Shown: positions 1-5,623 of the stretch, one piece after another | Layout of the letters: the number at the start of each line of letters is the position of its first letter | How positions within the stretch are numbered: position 1 is the first letter of the stretch | Source: Methyloceanibacter sp. | Lineage (GTDB): Bacteria > Pseudomonadota > Alphaproteobacteria > Rhizobiales > Methyloligellaceae | Length of the DNA: 8,991 bases | NCBI GenBank assembly: GCA_022865725.1 | Contig: JALHTP010000129.1 | Location: forward strand, 1-8,991 | Direction of reading: 5' to 3' | Translations under genes and position numbers: made by a program | Notes under the pieces: generated by a model | The model's database searches: none | What the model saw: the letters and a program-made list of their open reading frames with translations, nothing else | Told to the model about the DNA's origin: nothing

Positions 1-100
1 CGGGGAGGCTGAAATAGGCCACGCCCCCGATCAGGGTGATGAGGATGGAGATGACCGCTGCGAAGATCGGCCGGTCGATGAAGAAATGCGAGATATTCAT
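1..100 (-). CDS. RND efflux pump inner-membrane permease, N-terminal fragment
   Basis: Only the first 33 codons are in the window. They read MNISHFFIDRPIFAAVIS followed by a hydrophobic stretch (residues about 10-30). This is the hallmark start of HAE-1 type RND permeases (AcrB/MexF/BepE kind): a short cytoplasmic helix with FIDRP, then the first membrane helix. Such pumps use the proton gradient to expel drugs or other amphiphiles from the periplasm through a trimeric complex with a fusion protein and an outer-membrane channel. The ATG lies 3 nt after the stop of the membrane fusion protein gene, so the two are almost certainly one operon. The substrate cannot be inferred, and no outer-membrane factor gene is visible. 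The rest of the gene lies beyond the left edge. Confidence 0.9.
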   Translation of the reverse strand, partial: MNISHFFIDRPIFAAVISILITLIGGVAYFSLP

Positions 101-103
101 CGA

Positions 104-1465
104 CTAATGGCCGGACGCCGGTGGCGGCGAGGCCGGCTGTGAGAAGGTCGGCGCTCCGACGGTGCCCTGCTCGGGCGTGACCTTGCCGCCCGGACGCGCG
201 CGCAACAGCCCGTTGATGACGATTTGATCGTCGGCGGTGATGCCGGTCCTGATCACGCGGAGATTGTCGTCGGTGACGGGTCCGAGCTCGACCGGCTTCG
301 GCACCACCGTGCCGTCGGGCGCAACCGTGAACAGCATCTTGACCGACTGGTCGGTCACCACCGCGGCATCGGGCACGAGCAGGGTGGGACGGCGCTGCGA
401 CATCGGCACGCGCACGCGGCCGAATTGTCCCGGCGTGATGAACAGATCGGGGTTGGCAAAGGCGGCCCGGACGCGGATCGTCCCCGAGGAGCGGTCATAT
501 TGATTGTCGACGAAATCGATGGCGCCCTTCAGCGGCCAGTCCTTCTCGTCCATCAGCTGGCCTTGCACCTCGACCGCGTTGTCGCGCGGCGACTTGATCT
601 CGCCCCTTTGCACCAGGCGCTTATAGGTCATGCCGTCGCCCTCGCTCACATTGAAGCTGAGCCAGATCGGATCAAGCGAGACGATGGTGGTCAGCAGCGT
701 GGTGGTGCCACCGATCCCGCCCTGGATGAGATTGCCGACGCTCACTTCATGCCGGCCCATGCGGCCCGAGACCGGCGCGGTCACCCGCGTGTAATCCAGA
801 TTGAGCTGCGCCTGGTTGACCGCGGCGATCGCTGCGTCGCGCGACGCGGTGGCGATGTTCACCTGGGCGACCCGCTCGTCAAAGGTCTCTTTCGTGGCGT
901 AGTCGTTCTTGCGGAGCTGGGCGGTCCGATCGAGCTGGGCCTGCGCCAGCTGAAGCTGCGCTTCGTTCTGCGCCTGCTGCGCCTTGGCGGTTTGCAGCGC
1001 CAGCTCGAAGGGACGCGGCTCGATGACGAACAGGAGGTCGCCCTTCTTCACCAGCTGGCCGTCGGTGAAGTTGATGGATTCGAGATAGCCGCTGACCCGC
1101 GGGCGCACCTCGACCGACTCCCGCGCCTCGAACTGGCCGGTGAAATCGCTCCACTCCTCGAGTTCTCTGACCAGAGGTTTGGCGACCGTGACGGTCGGGG
1201 CCGGCGGCGCGGTCGCCTCAGTCGGGGCGCCGCGCCAAAAGCCCCAATAGCGATAGCCGAACGCGGCGAGCGCGATGATCAGGAGCAGCAGGACAAGGCG
1301 CGTGCCGCCGCCCATGCCCGGCTTGACTTGCACGGCCGGCTTGCGCTGAGGCGCCTCTTGGGTCTTGCGCGCCTCAGTGTCGCTCTCGGTCCCGGTCGAA
1401 TCCGACTCCTCGTCGGGCACTTCGTCGCGGCCTCTGCCGCCGTTCCGGTTTCGCTTCTCGATCAT
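104..1465 (-). CDS. RND efflux periplasmic adaptor (membrane fusion protein)
   Basis: A 453-residue HlyD/AcrA-type adaptor that would join the RND pump encoded next to it to an outer-membrane channel. Residues 1-55 are a charged, Ser/Glu/Arg-rich cytoplasmic stretch, and residues about 56-72 form one hydrophobic anchor. There is no lipobox, so it is anchored by a helix rather than a lipid. The two halves of the lipoyl-like domain are visible: VEVRPRVSGYLESI (about 118-131) with GQLVKKGDLLF, and YTRVTAPVSGRMGR (about 226-239). They flank an Ala/Gln-rich coiled-coil hairpin (about 153-222). Beta-barrel and membrane-proximal domains follow, ending in a Pro/Ala/Ser tail. The start used is the ATG at 1465; the in-frame Met51 (ATG at 1315), just before the anchor, is an alternative that would remove the unusual leader. 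Neither has a strong ribosome-binding site. Confidence 0.93.
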   Translation of the reverse strand: MIEKRNRNGGRGRDEVPDEESDSTGTESDTEARKTQEAPQRKPAVQVKPGMGGGTRLVLLLLIIALAAFGYRYWGFWRGAPTEATAPPAPTVTVAKPLVRELEEWSDFTGQFEARESVEVRPRVSGYLESINFTDGQLVKKGDLLFVIEPRPFELALQTAKAQQAQNEAQLQLAQAQLDRTAQLRKNDYATKETFDERVAQVNIATASRDAAIAAVNQAQLNLDYTRVTAPVSGRMGRHEVSVGNLIQGGIGGTTTLLTTIVSLDPIWLSFNVSEGDGMTYKRLVQRGEIKSPRDNAVEVQGQLMDEKDWPLKGAIDFVDNQYDRSSGTIRVRAAFANPDLFITPGQFGRVRVPMSQRRPTLLVPDAAVVTDQSVKMLFTVAPDGTVVPKPVELGPVTDDNLRVIRTGITADDQIVINGLLRARPGGKVTPEQGTVGAPTFSQPASPPPASGH

Positions 1466-1857
1466 GGCCGCGTCTCATGTCGGGCTATCAAGGCCCATCT
1501 GTGCCGCCAGCCATTTGGTTGCAAGGGCGGTCTGCGAAGACGCTACCCCAAAGCTGGCTGAAAACGCGAGCGGCAATGACCGATAGCACCAAGGATTCGC
1601 CAATAGTCCCGCGGCAAAGCGCGTCAATTGAGCCCATCTCACGGAAATTTGCGGGGGCCGGAGCCCTGCCAGGGCGCACCTGCCACGCCACTGATTCGCC
1701 CTCCTCGCGGACGCTTACCAATTGTAGCGGGGCCCGCATCGGTCACCACGCCCCCTGCGCCAAAATCCTGGCGACTGAATTTATCGCTTGTCGTATCGTG
1801 CGTCGACGTCGGAACGGCGATGTCCGCGCAAGATCAGTGAGGAAGCGTCAGCGTGCC
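1466..1857. other. non-coding spacer between divergent genes
   Basis: This 392-bp stretch separates the leftward efflux operon from the rightward exported-protein gene and should hold both promoters. I see no coding stretch with family resemblance, no tRNA and no convincing operator palindrome. No regulator gene for the pump (for example TetR family) lies here. A short GCCCT/AGGGC hairpin occurs near 1663-1680, and a weak promoter candidate for the efflux operon is listed separately. A plus-strand open frame does run through the whole spacer into the exported-protein gene, but that part carries no signal-peptide logic or recognisable protein. Confidence 0.55.
1600..1627 (-). promoter_or_regulatory. 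possible promoter of the RND efflux operon
   Basis: Reading leftward, TTGACG (1627-1622) matches five of six bases of the sigma-70 -35 box. A 16-nt spacer separates it from TATTGG (1605-1600), a poor -10 box. It would give a 5' leader of roughly 130 nt before the adaptor ATG. The -35 half is good and the -10 half is weak, so this is only a candidate. Confidence 0.25.
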
Positions 1858-2466
1858 ATGAGAGTTCAGACTTCGACCGGGAATTATCGTTTTGCCTGGC
1901 TGCTGGCAGCGGGCCTCATGCTCCTCCTTACCGCGCCTTCGATCGGTGCGGAAGGGAGCGCCGTCGCCAAGGCCGCCGCCTGGCGGATCGGCGACCAGCT
2001 GAGCCTCGCCGGCCTGCTCTACGCGCAAGGCGGCGAGGAGGAGAATGTCAATGAGCTGCTTGACAGCATCAAGCCTTTAACCGAGGCGATGAAGATCGAG
2101 ATCAAGCCCTTCCCGCCGCGCGGCGCCACGCCGGTGGAGACCTATGCCGAAGTGATCCAGTATCTCATCAAAGGGGACGGCGCGGAGATCGGCCGCCAGA
2201 TCTCGGAGAAATTCGGCAAAGAAGCCGGCACGCTCTTCGAGGTCTCCGTCAAATCCAATCTCCTGATCCTGCTCTATGAGCCGGGCGACGATCAGGGCAT
2301 CGGCTCCGTGATCCAGTCGCGCTGCACCGAGATTTCGCTTCCGAACAATCTATGGATCGACGTCGTCAACGCAGTGAACAAGAAAGCTTCGAAGGACGAG
2401 GTGAAGGACGCCGTGTTCAAGATGCATGACGACGTGGCGGCCTTTCTCAACCAACAGGCCCAGTAG
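1858..2466 (+). CDS. exported protein of unknown function (202 aa)
   Basis: I do not recognise a named family. Residues 1-31 form a Sec signal peptide: an Arg-containing start, the hydrophobic core FAWLLAAGLMLLL, and a likely cleavage in SIGA|EGS after residue 31. The mature protein of about 171 residues looks mostly helical, with alternating charged and aliphatic residues. It has one cysteine (SRCTEI) and the fairly distinctive stretches AWRIGDQLSLAGLLYAQGG, TYAEVIQYLIKGDG and FEVSVKSNLLILLYEPGDD. It is probably soluble in the periplasm. The ATG at 1858 is chosen because it starts the signal peptide; a GAGGAA (1839-1844) lies upstream at a rather long spacing. The open frame extends upstream to 1477, but that extension reads like non-coding DNA. 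The stop is TAG, and the frame continues into a porin-like tail described separately. Confidence 0.8.
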   Translation: MRVQTSTGNYRFAWLLAAGLMLLLTAPSIGAEGSAVAKAAAWRIGDQLSLAGLLYAQGGEEENVNELLDSIKPLTEAMKIEIKPFPPRGATPVETYAEVIQYLIKGDGAEIGRQISEKFGKEAGTLFEVSVKSNLLILLYEPGDDQGIGSVIQSRCTEISLPNNLWIDVVNAVNKKASKDEVKDAVFKMHDDVAAFLNQQAQ

Positions 2467-2490
2467 GCGTGCTGGAGAACCGCAAGCGAG

Positions 2491-2652
2491 TTCACACGCT
2501 TTGGCTTGGGCGCGGCGCAGGAGATCGACAGCGCAGCCATGTCGCTCTGGATCAAATACCGCCAGCATGACGGCGAGCTGACCGGCGGGCCCCTCGACGG
2601 CGACCTCGACGCCTTCCGCTATATCAGCACCGGCGCCATCCTCTGTTTCTAA
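2491..2652 (+). pseudogene. remnant of an alphaproteobacterial porin C-terminus
   Basis: The translated stretch contains GLGAAQEIDSAAMSLWIKYR, then DGELTGGPLDGDLDAFRYIS and TGAILCF before a TAA. This has the shape of the last two beta-strands of alphaproteobacterial porins: a 'QxIDAAAMSLY...YR' strand, a charged loop, an 'F..(V/I)..GA' strand and a terminal Phe, the signal recognised by the outer-membrane insertion machinery. Only about 53 codons remain, with no start, no signal peptide and no rest of the barrel, so it cannot be functional alone. It lies in the same frame as the exported protein upstream, separated by its TAG and eight codons. The family assignment is from memory of porin C-termini and has not been confirmed by a search. 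Confidence 0.6.
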
Positions 2653-2664
2653 CCGGCCGGGGAG

Positions 2665-2740
<76 letters not shown>

Positions 2741-2785
2741 GTCTTAGGCAATTTGGGAGGCCGGGGCCTCACGGGAAGGCCTTGG

Positions 2786-2814
2786 CTTATAGAAAATCGC
2801 CTCTGCCCTGTCGA
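2786..2814 (-). promoter_or_regulatory. sigma-70 type promoter of tRNA-Phe
   Basis: On the minus strand, TCGACA (2814-2809, five of six matches to the -35 consensus) and TATAAG (2791-2786, five of six to the -10 consensus) are separated by exactly 17 nt. Transcription would start near 2779, about 39 nt before the mature tRNA 5' end. It sits in the gap between the yacG stop and the tRNA, as expected for an independently expressed stable RNA. Confidence 0.65.
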
Positions 2815-2853
2815 GACCAGGATCGCGCCCCTCGCCTTGAGCCCGCTGCCCTT

Positions 2854-3117
2854 CTATCCGTCGTCTTGCTCCGCGTCTTTCTCGACTTCCTCGCTCGAAA
2901 CCGGCGCGCCGGGCACGGCATAGCGGCCATCGAGCCAGTGGCCGAGATCGATATCGGCGCAGTGCTTCGAGCAAAAGGGCCGGAACTCCGCCGACTGAGG
3001 CTTGCGGCAAATCGGGCATTTGAGGCGGCTGCCCGGTCCCTTCCCGGTCTTGCCAGTCCCGGTCTTGCGAGGTCCCTTCCCGGTCTTGCCAAGTCCCTGC
3101 CGCTCGCGCGCGCTCAC
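2854..3117 (-). CDS. yacG: DNA gyrase inhibitor YacG (zinc-finger protein)
   Basis: A small zinc-binding protein; E. coli YacG binds GyrB and inhibits gyrase. The diagnostic core is present: CPIC (Cys34, Cys37), then FRPFCSKHCADIDLGHW with Cys49 and Cys53 completing the four-Cys site. An acidic C-terminal tail (SSEEVEKDAEQDD) follows. The GTG start at 3117 is chosen because its GTGA overlaps the TGA of maf (3116-3114), typical of translational coupling; a longer upstream frame would only run antisense-like through maf. The resulting 87 residues are longer than the usual roughly 60-70. The excess is a basic Gly/Lys/Thr-rich leader (residues about 8-30, LGKTGKGPRKTGTGKTGKGP) created by a short DNA duplication. 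The zinc-finger identification is firm; the role of the leader is unknown. Confidence 0.9.
   Translation of the reverse strand: MSARERQGLGKTGKGPRKTGTGKTGKGPGSRLKCPICRKPQSAEFRPFCSKHCADIDLGHWLDGRYAVPGAPVSSEEVEKDAEQDDG
3035..3090. repeat. short tandem-like duplication inside yacG
   Basis: An identical 20-bp segment occurs at 3035-3054 and 3071-3090, 36 bp apart. A shorter shared core, CCCGGTCTTGC on the plus strand, appears a third time between them (3058-3068). The period is a multiple of three, so the frame is kept and the repeat encodes the GKTGKGP units in the N-terminal leader of YacG. Confidence 0.85.
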
Positions 3118-3908
3118 TCGGTCTCCACCTCGGCCTTGGAGAGCCAGAGATGGCTCACGGGAAAGCCCTCGCCCTGGAGCAGGCTCACCACCTCGGTCAG
3201 CGGCAGGCCCACGACATTGGTATAGGAGCCCACCAGCTTCACCACGAACGATCCGGCGATGCCCTGGATAGCGTAGCCGCCGGCTTTGCCCTTCCACTCG
3301 CCGCTCGCGAGATAATTGCCGATCTCCTCGTTGGAGAGATTGCGGAACCTGACGCGCGTCTCGACCACCCGCTCGCGCCAGCGGTCGTCGGGGGTCAGCA
3401 GGCAGATCGCCGTATGCACGCGGTGCGCCCGGCCGCGCAGCATCCTGAGCGCGTCGCCCGCCTCATGCTCCAGCTCGGCCTTGCCGAGCACGCGCCGGCC
3501 GACGGCGACCACCGTATCGGCGGCAAGCACGAAGGCCTTGGCATAGTCCTTGTCGGCGCGGATCAGCTTCCTGGCGGCTTCGCATTTGGCGCGGGCCAGC
3601 CGCCGCACGATATGCCGCGGCACCTCGCCCTTGGTCACGCTCTCGTCGATCGTGGCGGGACGGAGCGCATCCGGCGTGATGCCCACCTGCTCGAGCAGCT
3701 GAAGCCGCCGCGGCGAGGCTGACGCCAGCACGAGCTTTGGCCTGAAGGCGCTCGGCGCCGCGTTGGTCCGCTGCGCGGCGCGCGCGGGCGGCGGCAGAGC
3801 CCTAGCCTTTTTCGGCTCAGCTCTAGCCTGCTCAGGCTTGGCGGGATCGGCCCGCCGCAGCCCGAGTTTACTTAAAGCGGTAAGTGATCCGTCCTTTAGT
3901 GAGATCAT
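3114..3908 (-). CDS. maf: Maf-family nucleoside triphosphate pyrophosphatase
   Basis: Maf proteins hydrolyse nucleoside triphosphates (dTTP, UTP and modified bases) to monophosphates and are thought to clean the pool of unwanted nucleotides. The signature KLVLASASPRR is at residues 58-68, LAADTVVAVGRRVLGKAE at 128-145 with the key Asp131, and GGYAIQGIAGSFVVKLVGSY at 210-229. The IQG...GSY(T/S)NVVGLPL ending points to the YhdE-type dTTP/UTP subfamily rather than YceF. The 264-residue frame is about 55-60 longer than usual at the N-terminus. That leader is Ala/Pro/Lys/Arg-rich, and its ATG (3908) lies inside infA, overlapping it by 41 nt in another frame. No ATG, GTG or TTG lies between the end of infA and the Maf core; the next in-frame candidate is GTG at Val60, which would cut into the core motif. 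The ATG start is therefore used with moderate certainty. The 3' end overlaps yacG by 4 nt. Confidence 0.92.
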   Translation of the reverse strand: MISLKDGSLTALSKLGLRRADPAKPEQARAEPKKARALPPPARAAQRTNAAPSAFRPKLVLASASPRRLQLLEQVGITPDALRPATIDESVTKGEVPRHIVRRLARAKCEAARKLIRADKDYAKAFVLAADTVVAVGRRVLGKAELEHEAGDALRMLRGRAHRVHTAICLLTPDDRWRERVVETRVRFRNLSNEEIGNYLASGEWKGKAGGYAIQGIAGSFVVKLVGSYTNVVGLPLTEVVSLLQGEGFPVSHLWLSKAEVETE

Positions 3909-4086
3909 AGGGCGTCATCTCGACCAGAACCTTGTCGCCGGCAAGCACCCTGATGCGGTTCTTGCGCATTCGTCCCGCCGTGTGCGCGATGATCTCGTGT
4001 TCGTTCTCGAGCTTCACCCTGAACGTGGCGTTGGGGAGCAGTTCCGTGACCACCCCCGGAAATTCGAGCATCTCTTCCTTCGCCAT
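3868..4086 (-). CDS. infA: translation initiation factor IF-1
   Basis: A complete 72-residue IF-1, the small OB-fold protein that binds the A site of the 30S subunit during initiation. The protein begins MAKEEMLEFPGVVTELLPN, continues with FRVKLENEHEIIAHTAGRMR, and ends DLTKGRITYRFK, matching the usual alphaproteobacterial sequence throughout. A strong GGAAGGAG (4098-4091) lies 4 nt before the ATG. In related genomes infA follows the LMW phosphatase gene directly; here a foreign-looking 1.1-kb stretch precedes it, so it probably relies on its own promoter. The downstream maf frame opens within its last 41 nt. Confidence 0.97.
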   Translation of the reverse strand: MAKEEMLEFPGVVTELLPNATFRVKLENEHEIIAHTAGRMRKNRIRVLAGDKVLVEMTPYDLTKGRITYRFK

Positions 4087-4115
4087 AAGGCTCCTTCCGC
4101 ATCGAAGTTCGGCGG

Positions 4116-4144
4116 ACAATGGTCGCCCGAGCGCACAAAATCAA
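4116..4144 (-). promoter_or_regulatory. possible infA promoter
   Basis: On the minus strand, TTGATT (4144-4139) and CATTGT (4121-4116) are 17 nt apart. The -35 half is fair and the -10 half weak. It fits between the palindromic repeat and the infA ribosome-binding site, where a promoter would be needed because the upstream operon is interrupted. Confidence 0.33.
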
Positions 4145-4151
4145 GGCCGAT

Positions 4152-4247
4152 CATCCTCACCCTGAGGAGGCGCGGAACACGCCGTCTCGAAGGGGGAGGG
4201 CCGCATGCTTCGAGACGCGGCCTAAAGGCCGCTCCTCGGCATGAGGG
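4152..4247. repeat. palindromic intergenic repeat element (REP-like)
   Basis: The two halves are imperfect inverted copies. The left side begins CCTCACCCTGAGGAGG and reaches CGTCTCGAAG (4183-4192). The right side runs from CTTCGAGACG (4208-4217, a perfect 10-bp complement) through GCGGCC-TAAA-GGCCGC (4217-4232, its own hairpin) to GCTCCTCGGCATGAGGG. The 'CCTCAnnnTGAGGAG ... GTCTCGAAG ... CTTCGAGAC ... CTCCTCnnnATGAGG' layout is the one I associate with dispersed intergenic repeats of Bradyrhizobium and relatives. RNA from either strand would form a long hairpin about 65-70 nt upstream of the infA ATG. Copy number in the genome cannot be judged here. Confidence 0.75.
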
Positions 4248-4275
4248 ATTCAGCATGATGCCCAGCGCAAATTTT

Positions 4276-4298
4276 CTCGCCGGGCTTCAGCCCGCGAG
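4276..4298. repeat. short hairpin next to the repeat element
   Basis: CTCG-C-CGGGC, a TTCA loop, then GCCCG-CGAG gives a nine-pair stem with one bulged C. Neither strand has a T-run after the stem, so it is not a typical intrinsic terminator. It may belong to the same repeat or insertion boundary. Confidence 0.5.
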
Positions 4299-4315
4299 GA
4301 GCGCGTGACGCGTAT

Positions 4316-4699
4316 TTGGCACCAATCAAGATAGCCATGAAGCCGTTCTTGTATTCACTGTTTCCTGAAGCCAACGCAATGCTGGACGAAAATCTCGAAA
4401 TAGAAGGGTTGGAGCGAGCGGGCATGGAACCGCTACCATTTGAGTACCTCTCGCATGGTACCCGAGAGCAAATTGCGGTCATTGTACGTGTGGCCCTGGG
4501 GCGACTCCTAGCCAACCGCGGCACACCCATTCCTGTCTTGCTCGATGACGCGCTCGTATTTTCCGATGACAATCGCATTGAGCGGATGTTCGACGCGCTC
4601 ACGCAAGCAGCCGAGAAACATCAGGTAATCGTGCTGACGTGTCGAGATCGGGTCTTTCAGTCGCTCGGGGCACGTCGGCTGCGCATAGAAGCCGAGTGA
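4316..4699 (+). pseudogene. C-terminal stump of an SMC/Rad50-like AAA ATPase
   Basis: The 127-codon frame resembles only the last part of large SMC/YhaN-type ATPases. KPFLYSLFPEA leads into the ABC signature LSHGTREQIAV (residues 45-55). The Walker B block VLLDDALVFSDD follows (74-85), then VIVLTCRD (105-111) and the terminal strand LGARRLRIE. The Walker A P-loop and the long coiled coil of the N-terminal side are absent, so it cannot bind ATP alone. The first possible start is TTG at 4316 (an ATG follows at 4337), with no ribosome-binding site; the frame is closed by a TGA at 4256, within the repeat area. Codon use (ATT, GTA, CTA, TTG) is more AT-rich than in neighbouring genes, suggesting transferred DNA. 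It is probably a relic; a free-standing small protein is less likely. The stop is TGA at 4697. Confidence 0.75.
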
Positions 4700-4923
4700 C
4701 TTTAACCCGATTGGTCTTTCAAGGCGTGCTGCGCATCACGCGGCAGGCGTCCATGATCGGCTCGCTCCTGTCGCCGCCGAGGCCCAGGAATCCTTGGCCG
4801 GCCAGGGCCTGAGCCGTCGCCGCGCTGCCAAATTCAATCCCGGAGTGTCCTAAGTGCCACAGGTTTTTCCCGAGAAATCGCTATAGTCGATCCAGAAGAG
4901 ACGGGAAAATGGGGGATTGAACT
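4700..4923. other. intergenic stretch with an unassigned minus-strand open segment
   Basis: No gene can be called. On the minus strand a frame runs from after a TAG (4883) to a TGA (4719), about 53 codons. It includes FGSAATAQALAGQGFLGLGG and then DRSEPIMDACRVMRSTP, with GC-rich coding-like composition but no start context and no family I can name. It may be another gene remnant or chance. On the plus strand, TATAGT (4882-4887) could be a -10 box for the following lipoprotein gene, but no acceptable -35 box is found at 16-18 nt. Confidence 0.35.
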
Positions 4924-5034
4924 ATGCGTGTCTTTATAGCTTGCGCGATCATTGTTACGGCGACGCTCAGCCTGGGCGGTTGTGTCGGTCATCACGAGAA
5001 GGCCGTCGTGTCTGAGCCCTTGAAGCTCGGTTAA
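4924..5034 (+). CDS. small lipoprotein (36 aa)
   Basis: A tiny complete gene. ATG is preceded by GGGGG (4911-4915) at 8-nt spacing. The product starts MRVFIACAIIVTATLSLGGC, a signal sequence with a lipobox LGGC and the lipid-acceptor Cys at residue 20. It then has only 16 mature residues (VGHHEKAVVSEPLKLG) before TAA. A Cys at 7 lies within the hydrophobic region. A mature lipopeptide this short recalls entericidin-like small lipoproteins in architecture, though the sequence is not one I recognise. Residue +2 is Val, so transfer to the outer membrane is possible. A strong terminator 45 nt after the stop supports a single-gene transcript. The call rests on the lipobox, ribosome-binding site and terminator, not on homology. 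Confidence 0.7.
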   Translation: MRVFIACAIIVTATLSLGGCVGHHEKAVVSEPLKLG

Positions 5035-5078
5035 GCGACGACGACGTAGGCGCCTAGTCTTCTACCACTGCAGTTGCC

Positions 5079-5114
5079 AGCCTCGGCCGGGGGACCCCTC
5101 GGCCGAGGCTTTCT
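5079..5114 (+). terminator. strong intrinsic terminator
   Basis: AGCCTCGGCCG (5079-5089) and CGGCCGAGGCT (5100-5110) form a perfect 11-bp GC-rich stem around a 10-nt loop, followed by TTCT. The short T-tract follows the stem only on the plus strand, so it should end the lipoprotein transcript. The stem may also slow transcripts leaving the phosphatase gene leftward, but no T-run follows on that strand. Confidence 0.75.
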
Positions 5115-5166
5115 GCGCTTCTAGAGCGACAGACCCTGCTCTGAGGCCCCGAAGCACGCGCCCAAG

Positions 5167-5619
5167 CTACACGCCACCGGCCCCACTCAGAGGGAAGCGC
5201 TGCTTGATCTTGCGGAACAGCCCGTCGCGCAGACTGCGATAGGCGTCCATGATCTGGTCGCGGCTGCCTTCTGTCAGGGAAGGATCCTGCGTCGGCCAAT
5301 ACTCAACATCGACGGCGAAGCCCTGGGTGAGCTGTAGCGCCTTGTGGTGGGCCTGCGGCGAAAGGCTGACGATCAGATCGAAAGAGCTGTCGTTCAACTC
5401 CTCGAGCGATTTCGGCTTGTGCCGCGACAGATCGATGCCGAACTCCTCCATCACGGCCGCGGCGAACGGGTCGGGCGCGCCGGCGCGCACGCCCGCCGAG
5501 TCCACATAGATTCGCGCGCCGGCGAGATGCTTCAGGATCGACGCCGCGATCGGCGAGCGCACGGCGTTGCGGTTGCAGGCGAAGAGGACCGCGCCCGGCA
5601 GATCGCCCCCCTCCCCCAA
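5167..5619 (-). CDS. low-molecular-weight phosphatase family protein
   Basis: A 150-residue member of the LMW protein-tyrosine phosphatase / arsenate reductase fold. The phosphate-binding loop CX5R appears as CNRNAVRSP with Cys15 and Arg21, right after the first beta-strand AVLFA. The acid partner is probably Asp112 in WPTQDPS near the C-terminal end. The loop lacks the second Cys and the Gly of the classical CxGNxCRS, so the substrate is open; whether it removes phosphate from protein is unproven. The body is in frame only with a TTG start at 5619, supported by GGAAGGG (5634-5628) at 8-nt spacing. The ATG overlapping the upstream stop (5624) is out of frame. The gene overlaps the UPF0262 region by sharing its ribosome-binding site inside that gene. 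In relatives infA usually follows; here the island intervenes. Confidence 0.87.
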   Translation of the reverse strand: MGEGGDLPGAVLFACNRNAVRSPIAASILKHLAGARIYVDSAGVRAGAPDPFAAAVMEEFGIDLSRHKPKSLEELNDSSFDLIVSLSPQAHHKALQLTQGFAVDVEYWPTQDPSLTEGSRDQIMDAYRSLRDGLFRKIKQRFPLSGAGGV

Positions 5620-5623
5620 GACA

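Noticed and set aside
224..1561. Long plus-strand open frame (445 codons) opposite the membrane fusion protein
   Set aside because: It is the antisense shadow of a GC-rich gene; its His/Arg/Gly-rich product has no domain logic, whereas the minus strand encodes a full adaptor.
3118..3297. Upstream extension of yacG
   Set aside because: This part lies within maf in another frame and is Arg/Gly-rich; the GTG overlapping the maf stop gives the expected protein.
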